Assembly (NCBI RefSeq): GCF_900101845.1
Contig: NZ_FNAM01000003.1
Span: 1 to 64,000, forward strand
Origin: Sporomusa acidovorans
GTDB taxonomy: Bacteria; Bacillota; Negativicutes; Sporomusales; Sporomusaceae
Reading direction: 5' to 3'
DNA length: 64,000 nt
Part shown: piece after piece, positions 41,012-49,224 of the stretch
Layout: each line of letters opens with the position of its first letter
How positions within the stretch are numbered: the stretch's first letter is position 1
Program-made: the position numbers and the translations under genes
The notes under the pieces: generated by a model
Database searches by the model: none
The model's input: the letters and a program-made list of their open reading frames with translations, nothing else
What the model was told of the DNA's origin: nothing

Positions 41012-42148
41012 TTATTTTCGTTTTTTCCATGACCGGAAGATGTCACCAAACTCATATTTACCAAAACGGAGGAGTTTGGATTTGGCTTCTTTAAAACTGC
41101 CTGTACTAAGAAAAAGGAAAGCACCTGTACCCGCAACTAATGCGCCAATAATAAGGAGGGTATCTTGGCGTGGGCCGGGATCATTGTTGGCAACAATATC
41201 TGGTGATACCGAAGGTGTTGCTTGAGCAACCGGAGCTTGACTCGCTGGAGCCTGAGTGGTGGGTGCAAGAAAAGAAGGGACTACATCAGCAAAGAGAGCG
41301 GCGCTGCGGTCGGCGGCTTCCCGGCTGTTATACTGGGTGCCGATTTCAATCAGAATACTACGAGGGTTTAAGTCTTGGTTATAGCCGCTTTTAGCGATAA
41401 AGATACCACGTACTAAGCCTTTGTATTTTGCATCAGCGGCTGCTTTAATGGTTTTGGCATAATTCATGGTGGTATTGATGTTCTGATTCTGGCGGCCAAC
41501 GACTAGTAATATTTTGGTGGCATCCTGGCCGTTGACTTGAAAGTTATATATTTTGGCTGGCGCGCTGTCGCGATGGATATCAAATAACGCGGCCGGCTGT
41601 TGTTGAAGCAGCTTCATTACGGTTCGCCGGGAGCGCTGATAGGCGTTGGCGTCATGGGGATCATGAAGGGTTTTATCATGAGTGGTCTGGTAACCGACTT
41701 CAGATAACCGTTTACTAAAGGCTTCTCCTACAAGCAGGATGCTACCGTCACCCTTGACGGTAGCTTTACCGTCGGTAGGAATATAGGATTCATCTGTGTG
41801 TGTATGATAGATGCTCACCAGTTGACTTGCCGGCTGTGCGGGTGCTTGCACAGGTACAGTTTGCGGCCATAGGCCGCTAATAGATTCTTCGCGAACATAT
41901 TCTGCTGTAGCAGATGTCCCTTGAACGGAAGTAACAGCATAGACCCGGTTATCCTCATCGATAAATTCATCACCAGGATGGACGGCAAGGCCAGTTTGAA
42001 AGATGATTTTGCCCAGTGTATCTGTAATTGTCACAAAGCCGTCGTTTACTTCTGTGGCGCTATCGACTGGCGCTGCTACACTATTACTGACGTTTAGTGA
42101 TGCTAGTATCATCACGGAAACCATAGTAAATAAACGCAGAATTGGCAT
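41012..42148 (-). CDS. spoIIP: Stage II sporulation protein P
   Basis: Predicted 378 aa. Signal peptide 1-25; a small N-terminal domain (about 35-95); SpoIIP amidase/endopeptidase domain (about 108-300) with VSIYHTHTDESYIPTDGK, FDIHRDSAP and SGYNQDLNPRSILIEIGTQYN; a C-terminal membrane segment (about 330-348). SpoIIP acts with SpoIID and SpoIIM to degrade septal peptidoglycan during engulfment. The HTHTDESY and E(I)G motifs hold the zinc and catalytic residues. Evidence that the organism makes endospores. Confidence 0.92.
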   Translation of the reverse strand: MPILRLFTMVSVMILASLNVSNSVAAPVDSATEVNDGFVTITDTLGKIIFQTGLAVHPGDEFIDEDNRVYAVTSVQGTSATAEYVREESISGLWPQTVPVQAPAQPASQLVSIYHTHTDESYIPTDGKATVKGDGSILLVGEAFSKRLSEVGYQTTHDKTLHDPHDANAYQRSRRTVMKLLQQQPAALFDIHRDSAPAKIYNFQVNGQDATKILLVVGRQNQNINTTMNYAKTIKAAADAKYKGLVRGIFIAKSGYNQDLNPRSILIEIGTQYNSREAADRSAALFADVVPSFLAPTTQAPASQAPVAQATPSVSPDIVANNDPGPRQDTLLIIGALVAGTGAFLFLSTGSFKEAKSKLLRFGKYEFGDIFRSWKKRK

Positions 42149-42233
42149 AAGTCACCTCGTGAACAGATAATTACTGGTAGCTTGACCTGGTTTTACAATT
42201 TATATGCTAAAGTATGTTAAGCCAGATAAAGTA

Positions 42234-42358
42234 GACTTAGCTTCAGGTGGGGTTTTAACCCCATCTGAAGGTTAGTCGCCCTTATCCAGGGACTTAGCCG
42301 CTCTTAACTCCCACTTGTAGAAGATGGGAGTCTTAGAGCGGGTTAGTCTCAGGATAAA
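42234..42358. repeat. Structured intergenic repeat, copy 2
   Basis: GACTTAGCTTCAGGTGGGG with its pair CCCCATCTGAAG, then a nested hairpin in which TTATCC, GACTTAGC, CGCTCTTA and ACTCCC pair with GGGAGT, CTTAGAGCG, GTTAGTC and GGATAA. Compared with copy 1 (6220-6360), about 20 nt are missing inside the loop side, and stem bases change while pairing is largely kept. Confidence 0.7.
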
Positions 42359-42447
42359 GAAAACACGGCTTGCGCCGAGCCTTAGCGAAAGCGGAAGCCG
42401 ATGTTGCCCTTATCCAGACGGAAAGTTATACTTTCTTACAGGACAAT

Positions 42448-42483
42448 GAAAAACCTGTAAGGAAGATTCCCTACAGGTTTTTA
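42448..42483 (-). terminator. Rho-independent terminator of the CAP gene
   Basis: AAAAACCTGTA pairs with TACAGGTTTTT; placed just after the stop of the minus-strand gene. Confidence 0.75.
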
Positions 42484-42490
42484 AGGCTGG

Positions 42491-43186
42491 CTAGTCAATA
42501 AAGTTTTGTACAACATAAACAGAGCCTTGGGGGCTATAGCGCACACCAATACCAACTTGTTTATATTTGGCATTAAGGATATTCGCTCTGTGGCCGGGGC
42601 TGTTCATGAAAGCTTGTTCGGCCGCGGTAACGTTACGGTTAATGGCTAAGTTTTCGCCAGCATAGCCGAAGGAGATACCAGCGCTGCGCATCCGGTCAAA
42701 GGGAGACTTGCCATCCGGATTGACGTGGGCGAAGAAATTCCGGTTAATTTGGTCCTGCGCATGCTGCCGAGCGACTGCAGTTACCGCTAGGTTGAGTTTA
42801 AGCGGCGGCAGCCCGTTAGCGGCGCGGTCAGCATTTAATAAATTAACGGCGAGCTGTTCATCGGCAGTGACACCGCTAACCTGAGGTGCTTGTGGTGCAG
42901 AGGGTGTTGGGTTAGTTGCTGGTGGGGACGCAGGCGCGGTACCTTTCGCCGGGGCAGCACCATCGGAGTTATCACCCTGGTTAGTTAGGGCAGCGATAAG
43001 ACCTATCGCCAATAGCCCCCCGAGAATGGTATTCGTTGTTCCATTACTAGGTGCAGTAATTTCTGTGGCTTGCTCATCGGCGGCAGCCGCTTGCGCGGTA
43101 GCCCAGGCTCCCCCCCATGATGTTGTAACAAGCGACAGAGTCAGGAGACTTAAGGTTAATGTTTTACATAGTTTGCGTTTGAACAT
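42491..43186 (-). CDS. Exported CAP/SCP-domain protein (YkwD-like)
   Basis: Predicted 231 aa. Signal peptide 1-33, a membrane-like or Gly/Leu stretch (about 53-68), a Pro/Ala linker, then a CAP domain from about 105 with AVNLLNADRAANGLPPL, HAQDQINRNFFAHVNPDG, GENLAINR and NSPGHRANILNAKYKQVGIG. CAP proteins of this type are secreted; members occur in sporulation and cell-wall contexts in Firmicutes. Function unproven. Confidence 0.9.
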   Translation of the reverse strand: MFKRKLCKTLTLSLLTLSLVTTSWGGAWATAQAAAADEQATEITAPSNGTTNTILGGLLAIGLIAALTNQGDNSDGAAPAKGTAPASPPATNPTPSAPQAPQVSGVTADEQLAVNLLNADRAANGLPPLKLNLAVTAVARQHAQDQINRNFFAHVNPDGKSPFDRMRSAGISFGYAGENLAINRNVTAAEQAFMNSPGHRANILNAKYKQVGIGVRYSPQGSVYVVQNFID

Positions 43187-43248
43187 TAGGTTCCTGCTTT
43201 CTAGTTTTAGCTAAAGTCAAATGGTATGGGTTTATTACCGTATATCCG

Positions 43249-43341
43249 GTTATTCGCCCCTACCAAGCCAATAACCTTTGGTAAGGTTCGCCAAAACGGT
43301 GTACCAGGCAAAATAGGCCTTGTCGGATTTAGGCGAATAAC
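43249..43341. repeat. Inverted-repeat-bounded stretch (about 90 bp)
   Basis: GTTATTCGCC at 43250 and GGCGAATAAC at 43332 form a perfect 10-bp inverted repeat around a stretch that contains further small inverted repeats. Could be a MITE or a structured leader. No gene supported in 43187-43556. Confidence 0.45.
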
Positions 43342-43351
43342 TCAGTGAGAA

Positions 43352-43388
43352 TGCCCCAAGCTTCCATTCGAAAGCTTGGGGTGTTTTA
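43352..43388 (+). terminator. Repeated hairpin (copy 1 of 3)
   Basis: CCCCAAGCTT pairs with AAGCTTGGGG, then TGTTTT. Related hairpins at 44148 and 45004. Confidence 0.65.
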
Positions 43389-43556
43389 GGCCAGTTGCGT
43401 AAAGAATAAGAGCATATGTAAGCGCAATTGCCTGTTGGCGAATTTACCATTAGGCAAAACTTAGCTTATTCCCAAAATAATTAATGTGGGAATTGTAATA
43501 CTAAATATGGGGATGTCTACCCACTGTCTTAGCTATTGAGGGAAACGTAGAAACTC

Positions 43557-44037
43557 ATGGTGAAAAATGAGAATACAGGTGGTAAGGATGCAAAACAAGT
43601 TCGTGAGGTTATCTGTCAGGGACAGCTGCCGGAGTAGTAATGGCTGCAGTAAATCTGATATCCTATACACTCGGTATCGCCAAGGTTAGATATCTCGATA
43701 TAGCAGCAATAGTGGTATGGGGTGATTTTCCGGAATCGATGCGGGAAGAAATCTTCGCGCAGATACTTCAAATAGCGGCTGCAGGTCTGCTGGGTATTGT
43801 ATTGTGTATTTGCTCCCAAAATTAAAAAACAGTTATCCACTAATTTCAGGCTCTACCTATGGGGCGGCAGTCTGGGTTATAATCCACACACTAGGTACAA
43901 TTTTCCATATACCCATGTTGGAACACGCTACGGCGGAATCAAATTTATCACACCTTTTCACTGCAATGACATATGGTCTAGTTCTTACTGTGGTCCTTGC
44001 TTGGTTAGATTGCTATGCCGAGCGCTGTAAACACTAG
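43557..44037 (+). pseudogene. Frameshifted YqhR/DUF1440-like membrane protein
   Basis: Three frames carry one continuous protein. ATG 43557 reads VKNENTGGKDAKQVREV; the next frame reads LSGTAAGVVMAAVNLISYTL to LQIAAAGLLGIV (about 43615-43800); the third reads YLLPKLKNSYPLISGSTYGA to the end at 44037. Each junction corresponds to loss of one base (or gain of two). The pattern, with several membrane segments and IHTLGTIFHIP, resembles the YqhR/DUF1440 family; family assignment is tentative. Confidence 0.65.
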
Positions 44038-44147
44038 AATCCGTTCAAGCTTCTCTTTGGCACTTATTTGCATTGACAGCCGAGCTGTCGAGCCTTCACT
44101 TATATTAGGCACCCTTGTTGTACTGTTGTTACGTGGAATGATACTTG

Positions 44148-44186
44148 AATGCCCCAAGCTTTCCTTGGCGAAAGCTTGGGGCATTC
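44148..44186. terminator. Repeated hairpin (copy 2 of 3), bidirectional
   Basis: AATGCCCCAAGCTTTC pairs with GAAAGCTTGGGGCATT between convergent genes. Confidence 0.75.
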
Positions 44187-44253
44187 ATTCTTTGGAGCCG
44201 GTTAAGGAATAATTTTAAAGCAACCGCCAGTTGGAGTTGCCTGTGAGTTCCGG

Positions 44254-44805
44254 TTAGTTGCCATGATGCGTGGAGTGCATGTTCTGAGGCATAGAGTTTT
44301 GCAAAGAGATACGATTTTGATCTTTGGTAAACTTGCGTTCGCCGGCGAAAACTTCTTTCCAGTCATTTACCATCTTTTCTGAAACTTTCCAGGTAAGCGT
44401 ATTTTTGTTGTAGAAGGAGACACGAAGCGAGACTTTTTTAGCACTTTGTATACTGGCGATTTGTGCCGGCGTGAATTCAAAAATGCCAAGGTCGTTATTA
44501 CGATCCCTGTATGTATCAACTAGCTTCAAATCAGAAACCACGCCGTCGATAACTAATGTTGTTTTGTCAGAAAACAAATAATACGTCGGGTTATTGTACG
44601 AAGGATCGGCTATGCTAAGTGTAATGGTTGGTAAAGATTTTTCTTTGGTATATTGTACTTTTATGGAATCCCAAGGACCACTTAAGTATGTTTGGCTAAT
44701 GTAGGTGGTTGTATCGTCTTTATTAACCTTAGTACTGACAGCGGCATCAGCGGAGAGTGAAAACAATAATGATGCGGTAACTAAAATCCCTGCTACTTTT
44801 TTCAT
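44254..44805 (-). CDS. Exported protein of unknown family, tandem duplicate 2
   Basis: Predicted 183 aa. Signal peptide 1-21 (ending SADAA). The body is beta-rich with SGPWDSIKVQYTKEKSLPTI, YYLFSDKTTLVIDGVVSDLK, FEFTPAQIASIQSAKKVSLR and TWKVSEKMVNDWKEV; a short Met/His tail (MPQNMHSTHHGN). Paralogue of the 45046 product, about half of residues matching by eye in the blocks quoted. Preceded by a TTCATA promoter. Function unknown. Confidence 0.8.
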   Translation of the reverse strand: MKKVAGILVTASLLFSLSADAAVSTKVNKDDTTTYISQTYLSGPWDSIKVQYTKEKSLPTITLSIADPSYNNPTYYLFSDKTTLVIDGVVSDLKLVDTYRDRNNDLGIFEFTPAQIASIQSAKKVSLRVSFYNKNTLTWKVSEKMVNDWKEVFAGERKFTKDQNRISLQNSMPQNMHSTHHGN

Positions 44806-44856
44806 GTGTAAATCCTCCTAGATTTGGTTGTTAGGAATATCGTCTTCCTGTGCTTA

Positions 44857-44899
44857 ATTATAGCTGCATCGTATGAATTTATAATGAATAGCCTGTGAA
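44857..44899 (-). promoter_or_regulatory. TTCATA-repeat promoter (minus strand)
   Basis: Read on the minus strand: TTCACA, TTCATT and TTCATA at 11-bp spacing, 9-nt gap, TATAAT (44862-44857). Drives the 44254-44805 gene. Confidence 0.85.
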
Positions 44900-45003
44900 T
44901 AAATTACGCTTTTTCTTCGGGTGTTACTGATAACTCTGCTGTGCCATACCCTCATGTATGCATTGGAATGTTGCCTGACGGGGTTTTATAGCCGTATAAT
45001 AAG

Positions 45004-45040
45004 AATACCCCAGCTTTCCCTTGCAAAAGCTGGGGTATTG
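45004..45040 (-). terminator. Repeated hairpin (copy 3 of 3)
   Basis: AATACCCCAGCTTT pairs with AAAGCTGGGGTATT just after the stop of the 45046-45591 gene. Confidence 0.75.
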
Positions 45041-45045
45041 CCTGT

Positions 45046-45591
45046 TTAAGGCTGATTACCTGTGATAGGTGAGTGATTATCTATGCTAATGGGAGTTTTT
45101 TGCAAAGAAACCTGACTTTGTCCTCTAGCTAAGATTTCTTTCCATTCATTCAGTACTTTTTCTGAGACCTTCCAAGTTATCGTACTCGTGTTGCGGAAAG
45201 ACACTTGTAATGATACATTTTTGGCGTTTTGAATGCTGGCTATCTGTGTCGGGGTAAATTCGTAGCGACCCAGGCTGCTGGTTTGTGTTCTGAAGCCTGT
45301 AGGATTCCGGTATGTAGCCATGAGTTTCAAATCAGAAGCCACTCCATCAGTAACCAGTTGTGTTCTATCAGAAAACAAATAATCCCTGGAGTCGGTTTTG
45401 GTCAGCGTAAGGATGGGTAAAGTTTTATCATTTGTGTATTGTACTCTAATCGAACTCCACGGACCGGTATTAGTTATTTGGCTAACATAGGTACTAGTGT
45501 TAGAAGAATTAGCCTTTGTGCTGATAGAAGCATCTGCGGCAAGTGGCAATAAGAGCAACGAAGAAACTAGAATCCCTGCTATCTGTTTCAT
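45046..45591 (-). CDS. Exported protein of unknown family, tandem duplicate 1
   Basis: Predicted 181 aa; signal peptide 1-21 (ending AADAS). Shares TGPWSSIRVQYTNDKTLPIL, YLFSDRTQLVTDGVASDLKL, YEFTPTQIASIQNAKNVSLQ and TWKVSEKVLNEWKEI with the neighbour at 44254. The tail lacks the Met/His run of that copy. Has its own TTCATA promoter, so both duplicates remain in the regulon. GGAGG lies upstream of the ATG. Confidence 0.8.
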   Translation of the reverse strand: MKQIAGILVSSLLLLPLAADASISTKANSSNTSTYVSQITNTGPWSSIRVQYTNDKTLPILTLTKTDSRDYLFSDRTQLVTDGVASDLKLMATYRNPTGFRTQTSSLGRYEFTPTQIASIQNAKNVSLQVSFRNTSTITWKVSEKVLNEWKEILARGQSQVSLQKTPISIDNHSPITGNQP

Positions 45592-45640
45592 TGTGAAGCC
45601 TCCCTTAGATATGTGTTATGAAGTATGTCTCCATGGGGTA

Positions 45641-45683
45641 ATTATAACGAACTATTGTGAAGTTATCATGAATAACCCGTGAA
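45641..45683 (-). promoter_or_regulatory. TTCATA-repeat promoter (minus strand)
   Basis: Minus strand: TTCACG, TTCATG and TTCACA at 11-bp spacing, 9-nt gap, TATAAT (45646-45641). Drives the 45046-45591 gene. Confidence 0.82.
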
Positions 45684-45718
45684 GAAATTGTGGTTTTTTT
45701 GGAGTACACATAACGCAC

Positions 45719-45783
45719 TTCATAAAAATAGCATAATTTCTTCATAGGAAATTCATGGGATATTCATAATAACTTGGTATTAT
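45719..45783 (+). promoter_or_regulatory. TTCATA-repeat promoter of the SLH porin
   Basis: TTCATA (45719), AGCATA (45730), TTCATA (45741), TTCATG (45752) and TTCATA (45763) in 11-bp register; 9-nt gap; TATTAT at 45778. A leader of about 200 nt follows, including a hairpin around CAAGTCT/AGACTTG. Confidence 0.83.
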
Positions 45784-45986
45784 GAATACATCGCCTGGGA
45801 AATTCCACAGTTCTCTGATGGTAATTGCCAGTGAAGAAGCGAGAGAAGCTTTCATTAGCAGCCAAAAAGGGACTAATCCAAGGTGAGTGTAAACATGCAT
45901 TCGCGACGCGGAAGCAAGTCTAAATAACGCAAAAACGTAAGACTTGGGTTTACACAATTATTAATAATTTAATTGGAGGAATACAA

Positions 45987-47129
45987 ATGAAAAAGAAATT
46001 GTTTAGAACTGCTATTTGCACAGCACTAACTGTGGCTTTCGCCGTACCGGCGTTTGCAAATCCTTTTGCCGATGTTCCCGCAAAGCACTGGGCTTACGAT
46101 GCAGTAAATAAACTGGCTGCCGCCGGTATTGTAGGCGGGTATGGAGATGGTACCTTCAAAGGCGAGAAAACACTTACTCGGTATGAAATGGCGCAAATCG
46201 TCGCCACCGCCATGGGAAAAGTTTCTACCGTTGACCAAAAAGTAATTGTGGATAAATTAGCCAGTGAGTTTGCTACTGAACTTAACAGCCTGGGAGTTAA
46301 AGTTGACGGTATCCAAAAACAACTGGATAATCAAATCAAATTCAGCGGCGAAGCACGAGTCCAGTATGACAATAACACTGAAGATGCCTCCTACCGTTTC
46401 CGTCTTGGTGCAACAGGCAAAATTAATGACGATACTAAGTTAAATGCCCGTTTAACCACAGCGGACGAGGATGGAATAGACCAGACTTCTATTGATAAGT
46501 TTGGTTCCCCTAGAATTGACAGATTTAACGTTGAAACCAAGCTAGGAGCTGTTGATACTGTTTTAGGTAAACAAGACCTAAAACTTGGACAAGGTCTTCT
46601 GTATAACTCCTATGAAGTCGATGGCGCTGCGATTACGGGTGCCAAGGCAAAGTTAGGTGGGCTGACGTTGGCCTATGATAATAGCGGCGACACCAGCGTT
46701 CAGGCCGCAGAATATCAGAACCGACTCTTTGGAACCAACGTGGCGGCTGATTATCTCAAAATAGATAACGCAGGTACGGCAAACGAGTATGCTGCCTTGA
46801 GCACAGATGTCAGCGTGTTCGGTAAAAAAGTGGGAGCAGAATATGTCCGTAATGTTTCGCAGAAAGCCAATGCCTACCGTGTAGGTACTGATATCTTAGG
46901 TGCGCGGGTAAGTTATATTAACTTTGATGCCAATGCCCTACCAGAACAATCGGGCTTTAACTTTGCCGGTACTACTTCTACCGGTTTTGGCAGCAACAGC
47001 CAAAAAGACAAAGGATTCCAAGTTACCTATGGCAGGGATTTAGCGAAGAATGTAAATCTTGAGCTTGACTATAAGAATCTGGACGCAGCCGGCGAACAAA
47101 CCAAAGCTACTGTGAACGTTAAATTCTAA
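45987..47129 (+). CDS. SLH-domain outer-membrane porin (OmpM-like)
   Basis: Predicted 380 aa. Signal peptide 1-24 (ending AFAN). One SLH domain (about 25-85) with FADVPAKHWAYDAVNKLAAAG and TLTRYEMAQIVA, a short coiled coil (SEFATELNSLGVKVDGIQ), then a beta-barrel of alternating strands ending TVNVKF with terminal Phe. In Negativicutes, OmpM proteins anchor the outer membrane to peptidoglycan polyamines through the SLH domain and act as porins. This gene is the clearest marker of a diderm Firmicute. GGAGG lies before the ATG. Confidence 0.93.
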   Translation: MKKKLFRTAICTALTVAFAVPAFANPFADVPAKHWAYDAVNKLAAAGIVGGYGDGTFKGEKTLTRYEMAQIVATAMGKVSTVDQKVIVDKLASEFATELNSLGVKVDGIQKQLDNQIKFSGEARVQYDNNTEDASYRFRLGATGKINDDTKLNARLTTADEDGIDQTSIDKFGSPRIDRFNVETKLGAVDTVLGKQDLKLGQGLLYNSYEVDGAAITGAKAKLGGLTLAYDNSGDTSVQAAEYQNRLFGTNVAADYLKIDNAGTANEYAALSTDVSVFGKKVGAEYVRNVSQKANAYRVGTDILGARVSYINFDANALPEQSGFNFAGTTSTGFGSNSQKDKGFQVTYGRDLAKNVNLELDYKNLDAAGEQTKATVNVKF

Positions 47130-47133
47130 AAAA

Positions 47134-47169
47134 ATAAAGAGGCTCCGGCTAAACCGGAGCCTCTTTATT
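47134..47169 (+). terminator. Rho-independent terminator
   Basis: AATAAAGAGGCTCCGG pairs with CCGGAGCCTCTTTATT. Confidence 0.88.
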
Positions 47170-47290
47170 GCTAAAGACTTAACGTAAATCAGGTTAACGA
47201 CGGGACAAAACGGGTTATTCTTAGGTAACAAGAATCCCTTTTACCTCGTAGTGTTTGGTGCCGCAATCATTATTGAGGGAGGGGATTTCT

Positions 47291-48511
47291 ATGTTTGGTC
47301 TGGTACTTATTGCTATCCTAGGTATTATGGGCGGTGCCATCGCCTATATTGGTGACAAGATTGGTACTAAGGTGGGAAAAAAGAAGCTGTCTTTGTTTGG
47401 ACTGCGGCCCAAGTACACCTCGATTATCGTAGCCGTAACCACCGGAATTCTTATTACCGCATCCACCCTTACCATCCTAACTATTGTGTCCTACGATGTC
47501 CGGACAGCCTTGTTTGGTATGGAGAAAATACGCGGCGAATTGACGGCGCTTTCTTCGGAAGTAACCCAAAAGAACCGACAACTTGAGGACAATCAGCTCC
47601 TGTTACAGGCAAAAGAGCAGGAGTACAACCATCTTGTAAGCCAAATTAATGCCGTAACCAACCAGCTTTCGCATGCAAGAACCGAGTTGGTCAACGCACT
47701 GGAAGAGCATGACCAGACAATGGCAGCACTCACTAAAGTTCAGGTGGACTTAGCAAAAGCCAATACGGATATTGCGGCACTGGAAACCACGAAAGGGAAG
47801 TTGGATACGCGCATTGCTGAATTAACCAGGGTACGGGATACGTTAAAAAGCGATGCTGACCGGCTCTCTAAAACAACAGCTCAACTGAACTCTGGGATTA
47901 AATACCTGCGAGCGGAAACTGTGCTCTACAGAGCCAATGAAGTGTTGGCTACTGCGGTTATCGACACCTCTGTCGAGCAAGTGCAAAACGAATTATTGCG
48001 CGTTATTTCTGAGACCAATCGGAAAGTTCTGCAGAAAATAGGAAAACAGGGTACAGAGGCCGAAGTGTTGTGGATTAGTCAAGCCGACTTCCAAAATGCA
48101 ACCAAGGCTTTGCAAAAGTCTGATAGCAGTATGGTTGTGCGGATTGTTGCCCACGAGAATACAGTATGGAATGAAGCAGTCATTGCGTATCTGGAAGTGT
48201 ATCCTAATAAACAAATCTTCGCTAAAGGCGAAACGATTGCTAAAACAACGATTAATGTACAAGAAAATAGAGGTAGTATAGAGCCGGTGGTATTACAGTT
48301 TTTACAGCAAGTGAACCGAATTGCTGTGGAGAAAGGAGTACTAGCTGATCCGCTGCAGGGTACAGTAGGCTCAATCAGTGGGACTGAACTATTCAATGTG
48401 GTAAACCAGCTTGAGAAGAAAGGGGGCATCGTGCAGTTACGCGCGGTTGCGCTTGCAGATACTTCGGTGGCTGGCCCATTAGAAATCAAGATTGTTATAG
48501 AACATCCATAA
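47291..48511 (+). CDS. DUF3084 membrane/coiled-coil protein
   Basis: About 406 aa from ATG 47291 after GAGGGAGGGG. N-terminal signature GGAIAYIGDKIGTKVGKKKL, LFGLRPKYTS; two membrane segments (about 2-20 and 45-70); a long coiled coil (about 80-205); then a folded C-terminal domain with VRIVAHENTVWNEAVIAYLEV. DUF3084 proteins are common in Negativicutes and cyanobacteria, and function is unknown. No TTCATA promoter. Confidence 0.88.
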   Translation: MFGLVLIAILGIMGGAIAYIGDKIGTKVGKKKLSLFGLRPKYTSIIVAVTTGILITASTLTILTIVSYDVRTALFGMEKIRGELTALSSEVTQKNRQLEDNQLLLQAKEQEYNHLVSQINAVTNQLSHARTELVNALEEHDQTMAALTKVQVDLAKANTDIAALETTKGKLDTRIAELTRVRDTLKSDADRLSKTTAQLNSGIKYLRAETVLYRANEVLATAVIDTSVEQVQNELLRVISETNRKVLQKIGKQGTEAEVLWISQADFQNATKALQKSDSSMVVRIVAHENTVWNEAVIAYLEVYPNKQIFAKGETIAKTTINVQENRGSIEPVVLQFLQQVNRIAVEKGVLADPLQGTVGSISGTELFNVVNQLEKKGGIVQLRAVALADTSVAGPLEIKIVIEHP

Positions 48512-48573
48512 AAAATTAAATTTCAAGTAGCGTACATACTGGTATTCGGCGGCCGGTGGGTGTACGTCGCATT

Positions 48574-48616
48574 CAAAAGATTGCCCTGCAATGGTGAAGT
48601 GCAGGGCAATCTTTTG
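48574..48616 (+). terminator. Rho-independent terminator
   Basis: CAAAAGATTGCCCTGCA pairs with TGCAGGGCAATCTTTTG. Confidence 0.8.
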
Positions 48617-48639
48617 TGCACAAAACCTCTTAGCACCGT

Positions 48640-48749
48640 TCACAACATCCTCGCAATCGGCAGCCATGCAAGAGGTGGCTGCTGCAAGCCAAGCACTGGC
48701 GAGGATGGCAGAAGAGTTGCATACAGCACTGGCAGAATTTAAAATATAG
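48640..48749 (+). pseudogene. Remnant of a chemoreceptor C-terminus
   Basis: The frame through ATG 48666 reads SQSAAMQEVAAASQALARMA then EELHTALAEFKI and stop. This is the end of the signalling domain of a methyl-accepting chemotaxis protein, like that of the gene at 57653 ([20 protein letters not shown]). Nothing of the rest of such a gene is present upstream, where a terminator lies. Confidence 0.7.
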
Positions 48750-48794
48750 TCTGTTATCTATATTAGAGATATCCTGGGGGTTGTTATCGGTGAG

Positions 48795-48890
48795 CTAGTT
48801 GACTCGCTGCCGGCAAGCAAGTAATTTCAACTTAACGCTAATTAAAATATAGACCGTTCCTAGCAACCATAATTTTGTTACTTGACTCAT
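48795..48890 (-). CDS. Possible tiny membrane protein (31 aa)
   Basis: MSQVTKLWLLGTVYILISVK then a short basic tail; GGAGAGGAG lies upstream of the ATG on the minus strand. One membrane segment. Too short for firm support. The rest of 48512-49224 holds the terminator and chemoreceptor remnant listed, and nothing else I can support. Confidence 0.35.
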   Translation of the reverse strand: MSQVTKLWLLGTVYILISVKLKLLACRQRVN

Positions 48891-49224
48891 GGCTGTCGCT
48901 CCTCTCCTGTTTTCCCCAGTATATGCTGCTTCACAAAAATTGCCACAGAGACAAGTGGCCCAGGCAACATGATCATAGTAAAATAGCATAACAAGTTTGT
49001 GGGAGGGAGAGACTGATGGCCCGTCTTGCGAGCGTTACAGAAGTATCACTAATAGGCTGCTCTCCGATCGATGCAGGAACCCCCAAAGTATGAAAAGTGT
49101 TATTCGGAGGGAATCCTCATAATTGCGGGAGAGTTTCTTTATGGCTAGATAAGTATTGCGTAGGACAAAATAGCAGTGAAACTATATGCCCCGTATATCT
49201 ATAGTCTATGAGAGGATGATTTCT

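Noticed and set aside
43250-43450. Minus-strand frame of 66 codons
   Set aside because: Overlaps inverted repeats and a terminator hairpin, has no ribosome site, and low-quality composition.
49016-49093. 25-aa reading frame after GGGAGGGAGAGACTG
   Set aside because: Good ribosome site, but the peptide has no recognisable features and no promoter; too short to call.
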